Part shown: one piece after another, positions 22,641 through 34,089 of the stretch
Numbering within the stretch: the stretch's first letter is position 1
Layout of the letters: every line of letters begins with the position of its first letter
Source of the DNA: Oenanthe sinensis
Lineage: Eukaryota; Streptophyta; Magnoliopsida; Apiales; Apiaceae
DNA length: 64,000 bases
NCBI GenBank assembly: GCA_028671895.1
Contig: CM053810.1
Coordinates: 32,343,501-32,407,500 of the forward strand
Direction: 5' to 3'
Made by a program: the position numbers and the translations under genes
The notes under the pieces: model-generated
Seen by the model: the letters and a program-made list of their open reading frames with translations, nothing else
Told to the model about the DNA's origin: nothing
Database searches by the model: none

Positions 22641-24874
22641 CGTCAACTTGTCCTTCTCAAGAACTGATCGCATAGAGAAGTTGTTTGCGTTTATCATTTG
22701 ATATCTACAATATTAAAGTGCATAAAATAAACTAGATTGCAAATTTAATATTAATTATGTTTAAGTGATTATGGTATATCATCATATACCTCCCACTATT
22801 TTTATCAAACTAATAGCCCTTACTATTAATTTGGAAAGTATATCCCATAATTCTTTCTAGTGAGCCAAGATCCATATTTCGTCATGTCCTAAGTCAACCA
22901 CTAGAAGTCCTTAGAAAATGATTATTTAGGTAGACAACAGTTGCCAATTATATCATATATAATTCTTGGATAGTTTGGTGAACAACGATTGATCTTATCT
23001 ATCTAATAGACTTTTAACCAAACTCTATGCTTCTAAGTTCATAATAGTTGAATATAACCATTTATTTTCACTTATTATGACGACTCAGTTAAGTTAGACC
23101 CAATGATATAACGGCCGAATATAACCGTTTATATTCGTCGCATCTCACCACGATAGATAGGAGTCCCCTGCCACTGACAGTCCTTCCCTTATCGATCTAG
23201 GATTCGATGAGTGTTCATTCATTGGAAAGCATCCGAGTAAAACTTAATATTTTGTTAAGGGGTTTTAGAAAATTTATAACGATCATGATCACATCATAAA
23301 GAGATCCTCAATTTTTCCTTGAACCAAATATTTCAAATCGACATCTTAAATTGTTCATTTCCCAGGTAGATAGAGGATACCAATGGTCACACTTAAAACC
23401 CATCAGCCTTGCGAATACGCATATCAGCTTTTGTCAGAAAATCCCAATTATAGATATCAAATATCCATCTTTAATTCCGTGTTTTAAAAATTCATATTTC
23501 ATAAACACAAGAATCTCATGATCGTTTGTTAATTTTAAAATCTTGACTCGTTACAGATTTTATCTTGTTTAAGCAAACATGGCATGGGTGTCGTATCTAA
23601 TACATACATGATTAATCAATATTAAGCATGCATCTCAATTATATCTACGCATACATACCAATACATGCAATCATATACATATATGTAATGTGCGTAAATT
23701 AAACGTGTTTGGTTATGACCCCATCCTATATGATATTTCCAAGCTAATGGAAATATCAAGGTCAGTCTATGGTGGTTTTAAAAATACTATCTATTACATG
23801 TCTTCTTTCTTCATTGCTCCATCATCCCCTTTTGGATCGCCTCTTTGCTTGCAAGTCTTCATTGATAATTACATTGAATAATAAAAATAAAACTATTCTA
23901 ATGAAATTACAAGAAGAACTCAAGTTACATTCGAGATAATTAAATTACAATGAATAAACGACATGCAAGTCGTATTTAGAAACCAAAACCATAAATCAAA
24001 ACCACTATCCTATGTGTCTTTAGGCCATAACCATCCACCATACTATCATATAACACATATAATATATCTCATATTATATAATCATATCATATAATCATAT
24101 ATAACAAATTTCGAAATTTCAGAAAATTAAAACAGATTTCTGAAGACAATAAATCGCTATTTCGAGGCCCTTAACGACGTCAAACGCCTTACAGACCCGT
24201 CGGTGATAGCATTTCTATCAGTTTTGTTCATTGGCCCGATGCCAGTCAGAAAACACATATCGTTTACGAAAATCGGATACAGCAGTCAGATTTCTCCAAA
24301 TCTGACGGTGTTTCAGAAATCGTATCATATACAATTCCCATAACAAAAACAAACATATATCATATATACATATACAGAGATACATACAATCATCATATGA
24401 TTATACATTACATGAATATCATATATTCATAATATATACATACATATACTCAAAATTTTAGAAAATCAAATAATTTTCAGAAAATAATAAATCACCGTTT
24501 TGGAGGCTGTAACGACATCTAATAGCTTACAAACGCAGAGCTGACGCTGTCAGTATTGCTCAGTGACCCGATTCCAGTCAGAAAACACATATCGTTTGCG
24601 AAAATCGGACAACGGACACAGATTTCAGAAAATCAACGGCAGCCGTTTCAGAATTCGTATCGAATACGATTCCCATAATAAGAACAAACATGTATCATAT
24701 ACATACATCAACACACATAATCATCACATGATTATACATCATATGAATATCATATATTTATAATATATATAAACATATACATATTATATCAATATAAAAT
24801 CATGATAGATCGCATACATGCTTATATATCAAAAACTGTTAAGCACATAACCGAATTAAAACGTTTCGCAAGTA
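22641..24874 (-). other. Leader of element D with duplicated segments
   Basis: About 2.2 kb between the primer site and gag without coding potential. Two diverged copies of a segment of roughly 330 bases follow each other (about 24110-24440 and 24440-24770); both contain CCAGTCAGAAAACACATATC followed by CGTTTxCGAAAATCGGA, and an ATATCATATATxxATA-rich tail. I see nothing else recognisable here. Confidence 0.6.
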
Positions 24875-24886
24875 GCTCTGATACCA
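24875..24886 (-). other. Primer binding site of element D (initiator Met tRNA)
   Basis: On the minus strand TGGTATCAGAGC, the standard plant retrotransposon primer site complementary to the 3' end of initiator tRNA-Met, one base after the LTR end. Confidence 0.95.
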
Positions 24887-24887
24887 T

Positions 24888-26406
24888 TGTAGGGTTTCGT
24901 GACACAAACGCAGCAGAATAAACGCGAAAAATAAATCAAAATAGCGAAACCCTCCGCAGGATCCATGCGAAAATAAAAGATTTAATTCGGAGATAAAGAA
25001 TAAATACCTTTAGAAGCTTTAACAGTTCATTAATGGAAGATTAATGGAGGTCCAAAACTTGTTTAATCACCACGTATCTCGCTCTCGCGATCTATGCTCT
25101 ACGGTATCCACACGAACACTTTTCATGAAGGATTGATGTGTACTAGCACCCGAAAACTTCTTCTCTCTCTATCTTCCTCCTCTCTCAGAGCGGCTAGGTT
25201 TTTTTTTGTAAAATCTCTATTTTATTAAATCAGCCCATAAAGAGATTATATAGAGAGAGGAATAAGTTTTCTAATTATAATCCAATTATAATTAATACTA
25301 ATCCAAAATTCTAAATTATTTAATTATTAATTTTGGAATTAGTTTAAATAATTCATTTATTCTATTTATATAATTAATTAAGTCATACTTAATTAATATC
25401 ATAAATAAAATAAATTACTTATTTAATTTAAATTCATAATTTAAATTATTTCTCCTTCAAGCGTTCTTTGTGTGTGACCCTGTAGGTTATTATTACGCTG
25501 ACAACAATTTTAATATCTAATTAAAATTGTAAACAATGAGCGGCATCTAGTAATACATCATTGCTACACAAGTAATAATAATAAATCGGTAATTCGATTA
25601 AGCCTTTCGTGAATAATGTTCCATGTAATATAATCTCTTTAATCTTGATATTATAGATTAAACTCAAGGCATGTCTCGTGTCATCCTCTTCATAATTTAA
25701 TCTTTATTTTCTTGATCGATGAGTAGACTATTAAAATCAAATCAACATTTGAGCACGGCCGTGCATTTCATAGTCTCACTCAAACAAGAGGCCAAATCAC
25801 TCCTAAAATTAGGAGGATTAAATCACATCTAGATCATTCATATTTCTCATACGATTCATAATATACCCAATGTCCACTTTTATCATCACCCGGTCAAAGG
25901 TAACTTTTAATGTAATCAAAGTATATTAATTCTCGTATAGAAATATAATGATTTCAGGTCTAAGGATCATTACACCATTATCACAGTAAGAATTACTTAT
26001 GACACTTACTTAACATGTAGAATCTCACGGCGGGTCATTCCAGTGCCATGCATTGATACATGCACTTATGTTTTTGACTTTAGTATCCTCATACCTATGA
26101 CCAATGAGATGTGGTCATCTGTCAAGAAACATACTAGTCTTTGTGCATTATTATTGTCCTTAAATAATAATACTCGACTAGGGAATTTTAGGAATAAGAT
26201 ACGATTCATATAATCTCATTTTTAAGTCACATACTTAAAGATATATAATACGTATCAAAATTTCAAGGACATTTATTATGCTTTCAATTTATTACGCAGT
26301 AAATAAAACATAATAAATAAATAATAATCAATAAAACATAATCCTTAATAATAAATATTTTCCTTAAAATATAAAAAGTATTGTCTCTAGAGCACAATTA
26401 CTAACA
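24888..26406 (-). repeat. 5' LTR of element D (complete, 1519 bp)
   Basis: On the minus strand it runs from TGTTAGTAATTGTGC to GAAACCCTACA. It is the reference copy of the family-B LTR: complete, flanked inside by the primer site and outside by the AGATG duplication. It contains the TATATAATCTC segment (plus-strand map near 25245), a possible core promoter. Confidence 0.93.
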
Positions 26407-26520
26407 AGATGTTCCAATGATCAGAGTTTACTTCATTTACATCAGAGTTTACCACACACTCTAACAGAGTTTATCATATACTATGATTGTCTGCTATTTC
26501 CCATCTAGAGTTGATCCACT
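26407..26520 (-). repeat. Target duplication of D (right) and right part of the word array of element C
   Basis: 26407-26411 is AGATG. Then three further CAGAGTTT words (26415, 26442, 26465) lead into the end of pol. Confidence 0.85.
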
Positions 26521-27983
26521 CGTCACCATTCCTAATTTAGAAACCAATTTTGTAAAAGTTGCTTCACATAGGGGCTTGGTGAATATGTCTGCTAACTATT
26601 GATCTGAGGGAACAAAATGCATTTCAATTGTTCCTTCCATGACATGTTCCCTTATGAAGTGATATCTGATATTGATGTGTTTTGTTAGAGAGTGTTGAAC
26701 TGGATTTCCTGTCATTGCAATAGCACTTTCATTATCACAATAAATAGGAATTTTGGAAAAGTTCAAACCATAATCTAATAGTTGATTTCTCATCCATAAA
26801 ATTTGTGCACAACAATTTCCTACAGCTATATATTCAGCCTTTGATGTTGATGTTGAGATAGATTTTTATTTCTTACTAAACCATGAAACAATTCTTCCAC
26901 CTAAAAATTGACAGCTACACTTGTGCTTTTCATGTCAATTTTGCATCCTGTAAAGTCATCATTTGAATAACCTATTTATTTAAAATCGGACTCTTTAGGA
27001 TACCATAAGCCAAGATTAAAGGTGCCCTTGAGATATCTAAAGATTCTTTTAACAACAATCAAATGAGGTTCCCTTGGATTTGCCTGAAATCTAGCATATA
27101 GACATGTTGCAAACATAATGTCTGGTCTACTTGCAGTCAAATAGAGAAGTGACACAATCATGCCTCTGTATGCTGTAATATCTACAGGTTCTCTAGTGTC
27201 TGGATCAAGCTTGGTTACAGTAACCATTGGAGTTGATGCAGATACAGAGTCTTGCATTTGAAACTTAGTGAGTAGATTTTTTGTATACTTAGTCTAATTT
27301 ATGAAAATGTCTTCCTCAGTCTGTTTTACTTGTAACCCTAGAAAATAACCCAATTCTCTCATCATGCTCATTTGATACCTAGACTGCATTAACTTTGAAA
27401 ATCTTTTACAGAGTTTCTCATTAGTGGAACCAAATATAATATTATCAACATATAATTGAACTAATAATAAATCCTTACCTTGAGTTTTGTAAAACAAGAT
27501 TTTATCAATTGTACCTCTTATAAAACCACTTTCAAGTAAAAATTCATCCAAAGTTTCATACCAGGCTCATGGTGCTTGCTTGAGTCCATATAAGGCTTTA
27601 TCCAGTATGTAGACATGATTTGGATATTTTGAATTGACAAAGCCAGGTAGTTGTTCAACATAAACTTTTTCTTCAAGTTCTCCATTTAAAAATACACTTT
27701 TAACATACATCTGGTAGACCTTGAATTTCTTGTGAGCAACATAAGCAAGAAAGATTCTGATTGCTTCAAGTCTTGTCACAGGTGCAAAGGTTTCATCATA
27801 ATCAATACCTTCTTGTTGAGAATAGCCTTTGGTAACTAGTCTTAATTTATTCCTTGTTATATTTCTATCAGAGTCTGTCTTATTTCTAAAAATCCACTTT
27901 GTGCCAACAATTGATCTATTCTTTGGCCTTGGAACTAGGGTCCAAACTTCATTTCTTTCAAACTCATTTAATTCTTCCTGCAT
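26500..27983 (-). pseudogene. Reverse transcriptase and RNase H of element C
   Basis: Well preserved copia RT-RNase H with only a few stops. In order: ELNEFERNEVWTLVPRP, IVGTKWIFRNKTDSD, VTKGYSQQEGIDYDETFAPV, a core motif YQMYVKSVFLNGELEE in which the expected catalytic Asp is Tyr, LYGLKQAP followed by a stop, YVDNIIFGST (the second Asp of YVDD is Asn), LLYLTASRPDIMF, then CDNESAIAMTGN and LADIFTKPL near 26560-26590 after another stop. Two changed active-site residues make this copy inactive. Confidence 0.9.
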
Positions 27984-28610
27984 TGCAGTAACCCAACTAT
28001 ATCCTTCAAAGCATCTTCAACCTTCTTCGGTTCTGTTTGAGAAAGAAAACTATGAAAAAGACATTCATTCTGAGTAGTTTTCCTTGTCTGTACTCCAATT
28101 TCTAGTTCTCCAATAATTAAATCAGGTGTGTGATCTTTGGTCCATTTTCTTGGATGTGGAAAGTTTCTTGAACTAGATGCTCCCCCATGATTTGTGCCTT
28201 TATAGAATGATTCTTCTGTAAATGCTGATCCTCCCCCTGAAGTTGTGCTTCCATCAGTGTTTGATGTCTCAGAGATTATGTACTCAGAGTTTGAATTATT
28301 AGAGTTTGAGTGATCAGTATATGTAGTTTCAGAGTTTGATTGGTCAGAGTTTAGGATTTCAGAGTTTGTGTTAGTCAGAATTTGGTCAGACTCTGATATT
28401 TCAATAATTGAGGTTTGTTCTCCAATATTAGTAACTGATTGATGTTGCTCCCCTTCAACATGTGCAGAATCTTCCATTTCTATTTTAATTATCTCTGAAT
28501 CAGAGTTTAAGGAATCGGAGTTTAAATCACCAGAGTTTGTTTCAATAGTGTTTAACTTAACAAAGTTTAACTCATCAGAGTTTGGTTCAACAGAGTTTGT
28601 GTTCTACAAT
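27968..28610 (-). pseudogene. Integrase-RT linker of element C, word-studded and translated
   Basis: The linker frame is open from about 28605 to 27968 after a single stop that follows the integrase end (RFENEL). It is extremely rich in Asn, Ser, Asp and Glu because the DNA word AAACTCTGA recurs about 15 times (including variants). Wherever I checked, the word is read as AAC TCT GAN, giving Asn-Ser-Asp or Asn-Ser-Glu, for example NSDELNF and TNSEILNSDQSNSE. The RT domain follows directly. Confidence 0.8.
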
Positions 28611-29560
28611 TCATTCTCAAATCTCAGGGTTTTTTGAGCATCTTTATCATGTAATTCATATATTTTTCCTTCATCAAAAGAGACATTAATTGATTCCATG
28701 ACTTCCCTTGTCCTTAAATTAAACACTTTAAATGTCCTTGAAGAGGTTTTAGAAGTTATAACATAACCAACAAAAATTCTTTCATCTGTTTTGAGTTTAA
28801 ATTTCTTCAATTGTTCAGGATGTGTTTTAAGAATAAAACACTTGCTTCCAAAGTTGTGAAAGTATTTAACATTTGGCTTTCTTCCCTTCAAAATTTTATA
28901 TGGAGTCATTCCATGTTTATTTATCAAAATGCAATTCTGAGTAATGCATGTATTATTCACAGCTTTTGCCCAAAAATAAGTAGGTAGCTTCGCTCCTTCT
29001 AGCATTGTTCTGGCAGCTTCAATTAGAGTTATGTTCTTTCTTTCAACAACACCATTTTGTTGAGGTGTGTCAGGTGCCGAGAATTGTTGAATAATTACTT
29101 TTGTTGAGCAGAATTCCTCCATTGCAAAGTTCTTAAACTCTTTTCCATTATCACTCCTCAGATTCTTTACCTAGTGATGTGATCCATTTTCAATCATTGC
29201 TATATGATCAAAAATTATCTCTGCAGTTTCATCCTTCTTATGCAAAAAGTACACCTAAATAAATCTAGTGAAATCATCAACTATCACCAGAGTATATTTC
29301 TTCTTTCCAATGGACATAATGTTAACAAGACCAAATAAATTAAGATGTAATAGATGAAAAGGTTGATCAATAGAATTTTTAGTTTTTCTCCTGAAAGATG
29401 TCTTCTTTTGTTTGGCCTTTTGACATGAATCACATAGTCCATCAGGATGAAATTGAATTTTTGAAAGACCTCTAACTATATCCTTTTTCACTAATTTATT
29501 TATGTTTCCAAAGTTCAAGTGACACATCTTTTTGTGTCAATTCCAGCTTTCCAAGTAGAC
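28604..29560 (-). pseudogene. Integrase of element C
   Basis: Pre-integrase domain with HLNFGNINKLVKKDIVRGL and the C-x2-C pair CDSCQKAK, then the core: LHLNLFGLVN (first catalytic Asp appears as Asn), VIVDDFTRFI, LRSDNGKEFKN (second Asp), TPQQNGVVERKN (Glu present), followed by the ARTMLEGAKLP, FWAKAV and TPYKILKGRKPNVKYFH blocks. Stops near 29257 and 29173. It resembles the A integrase but is clearly diverged from it. Confidence 0.87.
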
Positions 29561-29945
29561 AAGTTAATGGACCATCAGAGTTTACATCCAAGCCAGCTTC
29601 AAATAAGTTGTTATGTCTGTAACCAATAAGAACTACTTTGCCATTCTTCTTGTTTTTCACTTCACAATGAGTTCCATGAAATTCCATAGAATAACCTCTG
29701 TCTGTCATTTGACTCACACTTAACAAATTATGCTTGAGTCCTTCAACCAGAGCTACATTTTCAATGATAACATTTCCAATAACAATATTTCCATATCTCA
29801 GTATTCTTCCTATGTTGCCATCTCCATAAGATATTGTTGGGTCAGCCTTCTCCTCAACCTCTAAAAGTAGGGATTTGTTTCCAGTCATATGTGCAGAACA
29901 TCGACTATCAATTACTAGGATGTTTTTCTTGTTTCCCTACAATCA
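29561..29945 (-). pseudogene. Aspartic protease of element C
   Basis: The active-site segment reads VIDSRCSAHMTGN at about 29880-29915: the catalytic Asp and Ser are kept, but the next Gly is Arg. It continues through ALVEGLKHNLLSVSQMTDRGY. One copy of the element's word is embedded here, read as Asn-Ser-Asp (29571-29580). Confidence 0.8.
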
Positions 29946-31437
29946 GTTAATGCAAATTAATTAGTAGGTTTGGGGACCCAAACAAGTTTGGGTCCTTTCT
30001 TTTGAAACTTGTTAACTCTTGCAGCAGAAGTATTTTTATCAAATTTTTGTTAACAGGGTTTACTTTTCTTTTATCAGATTTTATCACATAAATTTGTTTG
30101 ACAATTACATGTTTAGGAGATTTATTTAGTTGAGGCAATGGTTCATAATAATTGTAAAATACACTATGATATTCTTTGCATATATAAATTAAATGTCATA
30201 AACTACCACAATGAAAGTAGGGATTTTATGGTCTATATCTAGTTTGTTTTCTAGCCTCTGAACTAGGTCTCTCGGGTTCCTTCTTTTTATTTTATTTGCA
30301 GTCAATGGCAAGGTGATTTGAATTACCACAAGTAAAGTAGGTTTTTCTAGGAGCATCAGGGATATACTTATAATTATTCTCCTCAGTAATTCCTACTTTT
30401 CCATTTCTATTTCTTTTTATCTTTTTAGGTTTGTTCTTATTAGTGACTTCCTTCAACTTTTCATTAAGTTACTTCTGTGAGAGTAATCCTATATTCACCT
30501 TTTTATTATATGACACTCTATTATTTTTAGAGCATTCATTAGGAGTTTTCTTGTTATCACTAGCTCTAACAAATTTCACAGGTTTATTCAATATTCCTTT
30601 TTTGTGAGTTTCAGTGTGTGTATCCTTGTCAGATTCATAACCTAAGGCAGAAGTTCAATTCTTGTTAGAAAGCATTTATTGGACTTCCTTGCCAGAGTTT
30701 GTCCAAACTCTGAAAGTTTCCTTTTCTTTAGCTATCTCTGATTTCAAATATTCGACTTGAATTTCTAATTGAGTTTGCATGTGTCTGGCATTTTCAAAGT
30801 ATTTATTAATGCTAAGCATTTTAGAATTTTCCGATTCAAGAAAGTTATTGCTATCAGTTAGAGTTTGTATTTCAGTTTTTAATCTTTCATTCTCAAGAGA
30901 CTGTGATTTAAAACTAACATGCAAACATCTAAGAAAAGGCTTTAATTCATGGATATCTTCAGTATTAAAATTGAAGACAGAGTTTGGTACCTTATCAGAG
31001 TTTGAAGCATCAGTGTTTGTCATGAGTGTATAATTTGTTTGCTCTTCAGAATCTGATGAATCCATCCAATCTTTCTTTGATGTGATGAGTGCTTTTCCAG
31101 ATTCCTTGTTTCTGCATTCAGTAGCAAAGTGCTCCATCTTGTTACACTTGTAACACTTAACCTTTGATTTGTCAATAGTCTTTGATTTTCCATCTCTCTC
31201 TTCTCTTTTTCTGAATTTGTCTTTCTTTTCTGGTTCTCCATGCTTTTTCTGAAAATTCTCTTACTTTCTGTACTTTCTGTACTTCATCTTTTTGAAGCCT
31301 TTAACAATCATAGCACCATCATGTCAGAGTCTGTGGAGTCATCAGAGTTTACATCAGAGTTTGTCTCAAACTCTGATTCACTGTTTTCATTGACCATTAC
31401 AGCTTTTCCTTTTCTTGTTGTGGAACCATCAAAGTAA
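29946..31437 (-). pseudogene. gag of element C (5'-truncated)
   Basis: A complete nucleocapsid knuckle, CYKCNKMEHFATEC (C-x2-C-x4-H-x4-C), lies at about 31125-31170, and a second, degenerate one (FTCGNSNHLAIDC) near 30320. An open coiled-coil piece of about 150 codons (30676-31137) separates them. The element's word appears at least nine times in this gag (clusters near 31323-31375, 30970-31015 and 30685-30710), again read as Asn-Ser-x. At 31437/31438 the similarity to gag ends abruptly, so the capsid N-terminus, leader and 5' LTR are missing. Confidence 0.82.
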
Positions 31438-31576
31438 CAGTTGGCTAGCTTGACAAAACCTCCAATTGTTCACATTATCAATCATATTATTAACACTTAG
31501 AGCCGCATAGCACAACAAAAACATATTATTAACATAAAACTCTAAAACACGAAAAAATAAACAAAAACACAAACTT

Positions 31577-31726
31577 ACACAAATTATAACCGGCATAGCT
31601 ACCACACGAGCAATAGTCAGCATAGTTGGCAAAGGTAATAACTTCGTTGGTACGAACACCTCTACCGCACCACTCACCGGGAAATCTGATAATTGCCAAA
31701 CAATCATTCCTCACGATAACCCTCAT
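31577..31726 (-). CDS. Possible orphan first exon of an unrecognised gene
   Basis: On the minus strand an ATG at 31726 opens a frame reading MRVIVRNDCLAIIRFPGEW and on, ending at a perfect donor consensus (GTAAGTTTGTG) at about 31576. The 70 bases upstream are pyrimidine-rich like a plant 5' leader. An earlier possible donor, GTGAGT, lies at about 31676. I do not recognise the protein. If it is real, its following exons were separated by element C, whose truncated gag begins 140 bases downstream. It could be chance. Confidence 0.25.
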
Positions 31727-32350
31727 ATTGCCAATAACTATTTATTTGGATGGTGAGAGAAAAGAAAAAAAGAAATGAAGTTCACTCTCACTCTCGTCGA
31801 TTGAAGTACACTTTTACCGGTTCGGTTTTTTATCGGAGTTACGATCATGGTATACAATCACGCATGGTTTAATGGTTGAACCATATAATTTTAAACTTTT
31901 ATGACTATTGTATATTCCAGTAAATTTGGGTGGTTAATGCAATAATAACTATTTATTTGAATTAGTTTAGAACAGTTTGAAATTAAATAAAATACACCTC
32001 TATCATACCCAATTTTACATTTGGTGGGATATGGAGTTTAAGAAAACTAAAGAAAATAGAAAAAATTGTGTATAAAGTAATGAGACTTAAAGGCCATTTG
32101 TTTTTCTCTTAATGCAGTAGAATGGAACCGATCTTAACGATTCTGCCAATAAGGTTGTTTGTCTTGAGATTTAATTTATCTTAATGATTCAAAAGCAGCC
32201 TAATCGTTCAGAAACAAATTCTTGCCTGAACCATTCTGCACTAACGCAGCTTTGTATTCTGTGTCTTGTTTCATATATCTATTACTATTTTACGTTTTCT
32301 TATTATTACAATACTTATATATGATTTAAATTTGATTTGTTAACTGATAA

Positions 32351-32355
32351 ATAGT
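32351..32355. repeat. Target-site duplication of element E (left)
   Basis: ATAGT, repeated at 38773-38777. Confidence 0.9.
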
Positions 32356-34037
32356 TGTAACACCCCCTTCCCCAAACGAGACGAGGGGTTACTTAACAAA
32401 TCTCAAACCTGTATACAGAGTACTAAAATCCACCTTATAATAATTAAATAAGTCCAACAGATCTCTAAAATAATATTAAAACCTCCAAAATAATTTAAAA
32501 TGATAAATACTAATAAATCTAAAATCTCTAATAATAAATAATGTCTAAATATTAGCTAGAAGTCCAATTTCCTAATCAACTGTATTAAGGGTAGCTCTCC
32601 ATCACACAGCCCGAGATCCCTCTAAGTACCTGTCAGAAGAAAGAATACGGCATGAGCCAAATGTCCAGTACGGATTGGAATACAGTTTATAAAACAAGAA
32701 GCAAGATATATATAATTTGACATTAATAAATAAATATTAATTTTTAAAAACAAGGCTGAAGCAAAGATGGTTAGGATATTTCATACCGATACAAAACAGA
32801 TAACAGATACACACATCATAGGGTACCTAATGCGTGCAACAAACCGGACAACGTGTACGGCATATACAACGTCACCGTCAAATATCAAATCACAAATCAA
32901 ATCAAATCTGGGTGCACCCACGTATCCTCAAACAAATATCAAAATACGCAAAGCTCACCACCTGAGCTATCAGAAGGATACGCCGTGACTAATCACACTG
33001 CCACGGAAGTGTCATGCCATTGGTGCCGCAATGACATGGCTGTAGTACCCCTACAGCTGGTTAACTCGGTATACCTTATATCACTCTAAGGGTTCAAATA
33101 AAATAATTTTCACAATTTTAAAACCACCTGAACAGATATTTCAAATATTCTACGCAGATATGTAACATGTATAATTTTCGAAAATCGTAGAGACAAATAT
33201 TTAAATATTTCGAAACAGATTTTGAAATAACTTTCGGAGAATCAAAACAGTTAAATCGAATAATAACGGAAGGAACAGATTTACGAACGGAACGAATTAA
33301 ATATAATTAATTTTAAAAAGAGTAGCGCTGAATAGAAAGGGGACGAAATCCGTACCTTGAAAATAACGATTCCAACTACTAACGATATCTATAAATAACT
33401 CGCTAAACACCCGGCTTTCGATCTAGTTTACACAAATATAACATATAATCAGAATATGCTTCGTTGCTTACCACGTACACCAAATTTATAACATCCGTTA
33501 GTCTCGTTTATGATATTTAATCTAGTAAATCAATTCAACATAATAATAGACTAAAACATAATAATTAATTAAACTATGGCCAACGCACGTAACCATATTT
33601 GTATTAATATCACAATACTCATATAACCAAACACATATGCGCACGACATCCGTAGATTTATATAATATTAATATAACTCACATAGCACTAATGTATTCAG
33701 ATTGTGTCTAACCTTTATTCTTGATTGTTCTTCCTCGCAGCTGAACTTTGAATTAATAAATCAATATCTCCTCTTTTTCCCTCCACAATGGCGCTTGTAT
33801 TTTTTTTACAGCTTCTGAAATCTTTGGTTTTTAGGGTTTAATAAATATCTCACGGTTGTGTATACAGGGGTCGTGTATATATACAGAATAAAATAATTCT
33901 TTTTCTCTAATTACTAATTACATTACAAATTCTATTTTAAGTCAAATTTAATATAAATAAATCTTATTATTAAAACTAATATTACTAATTCTAATTATTA
34001 TTACTATTATCTAAATAAATAAATTACGGATATTACA
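32356..34037 (-). repeat. 3' LTR of element E (full length, 1682 bp)
   Basis: From TGTAACACCC (plus map, 32356) to GATATTACA (34037). It contains 866 bases (about 32671-33540) absent from the other LTR, including a GTGCACCCACGTATCC segment and two divergent ACAGATATTTxAAATAT pieces. The polypurine tract AAGGGGG with an intervening TATATA lies at 34038-34050. Confidence 0.93.
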
Positions 34038-34089
34038 TATATACCCCCTTAAAAAGGATTCCGTCCCCGGAATCAAACGAAATTAAAAC

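Larger units (their letters stand above)
18655..26406 (-). mobile_element. Element D: Ty1/copia element, minus strand, family B
   Basis: Bounded by TGTAGGG (plus-strand left edge) and CTAACA (right edge), with identical 5-bp duplications AGATG outside. On the minus strand: 5' LTR (26406-24888), tRNA primer site, a 2.3-kb leader with diverged duplicated segments, gag, pre-integrase, core-deleted integrase, RT, then a truncated 3' LTR (19806-18655). By eye about 20 single-base differences separate the LTRs over some 1,150 aligned bases, so it is a fairly recent insertion. It cannot encode a working integrase. Confidence 0.92.
17548..31437 (-). mobile_element. Element C: SIRE-like Ty1/copia element, minus strand, host of A and D
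   Basis: Reading on the minus strand: 5'-truncated gag (ends abruptly at 31437), protease, integrase, linker, RT, RNase H, a spacer with the AAACTCTGA word, then the N-terminus of the same additional ORF as in A. The ORF is cut at 17548, where element A is inserted; the rest of the ORF and the 3' LTR must lie left of the window. Element D splits the spacer at 18655-26406. The 5' LTR and primer site are missing. Confidence 0.85.
31438..32355. other. Unassigned host DNA between elements C and E
   Basis: About 0.9 kb, AT-rich. The left third holds a possible orphan first exon (31577-31726). 32090-32270 contains short repeated pieces (GATTCTGC, AATGCAGTAGAATGG and inverted TTCTGCACTAACGCAGC) that may be a decayed MITE. 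Otherwise I see nothing in it. Confidence 0.5.
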
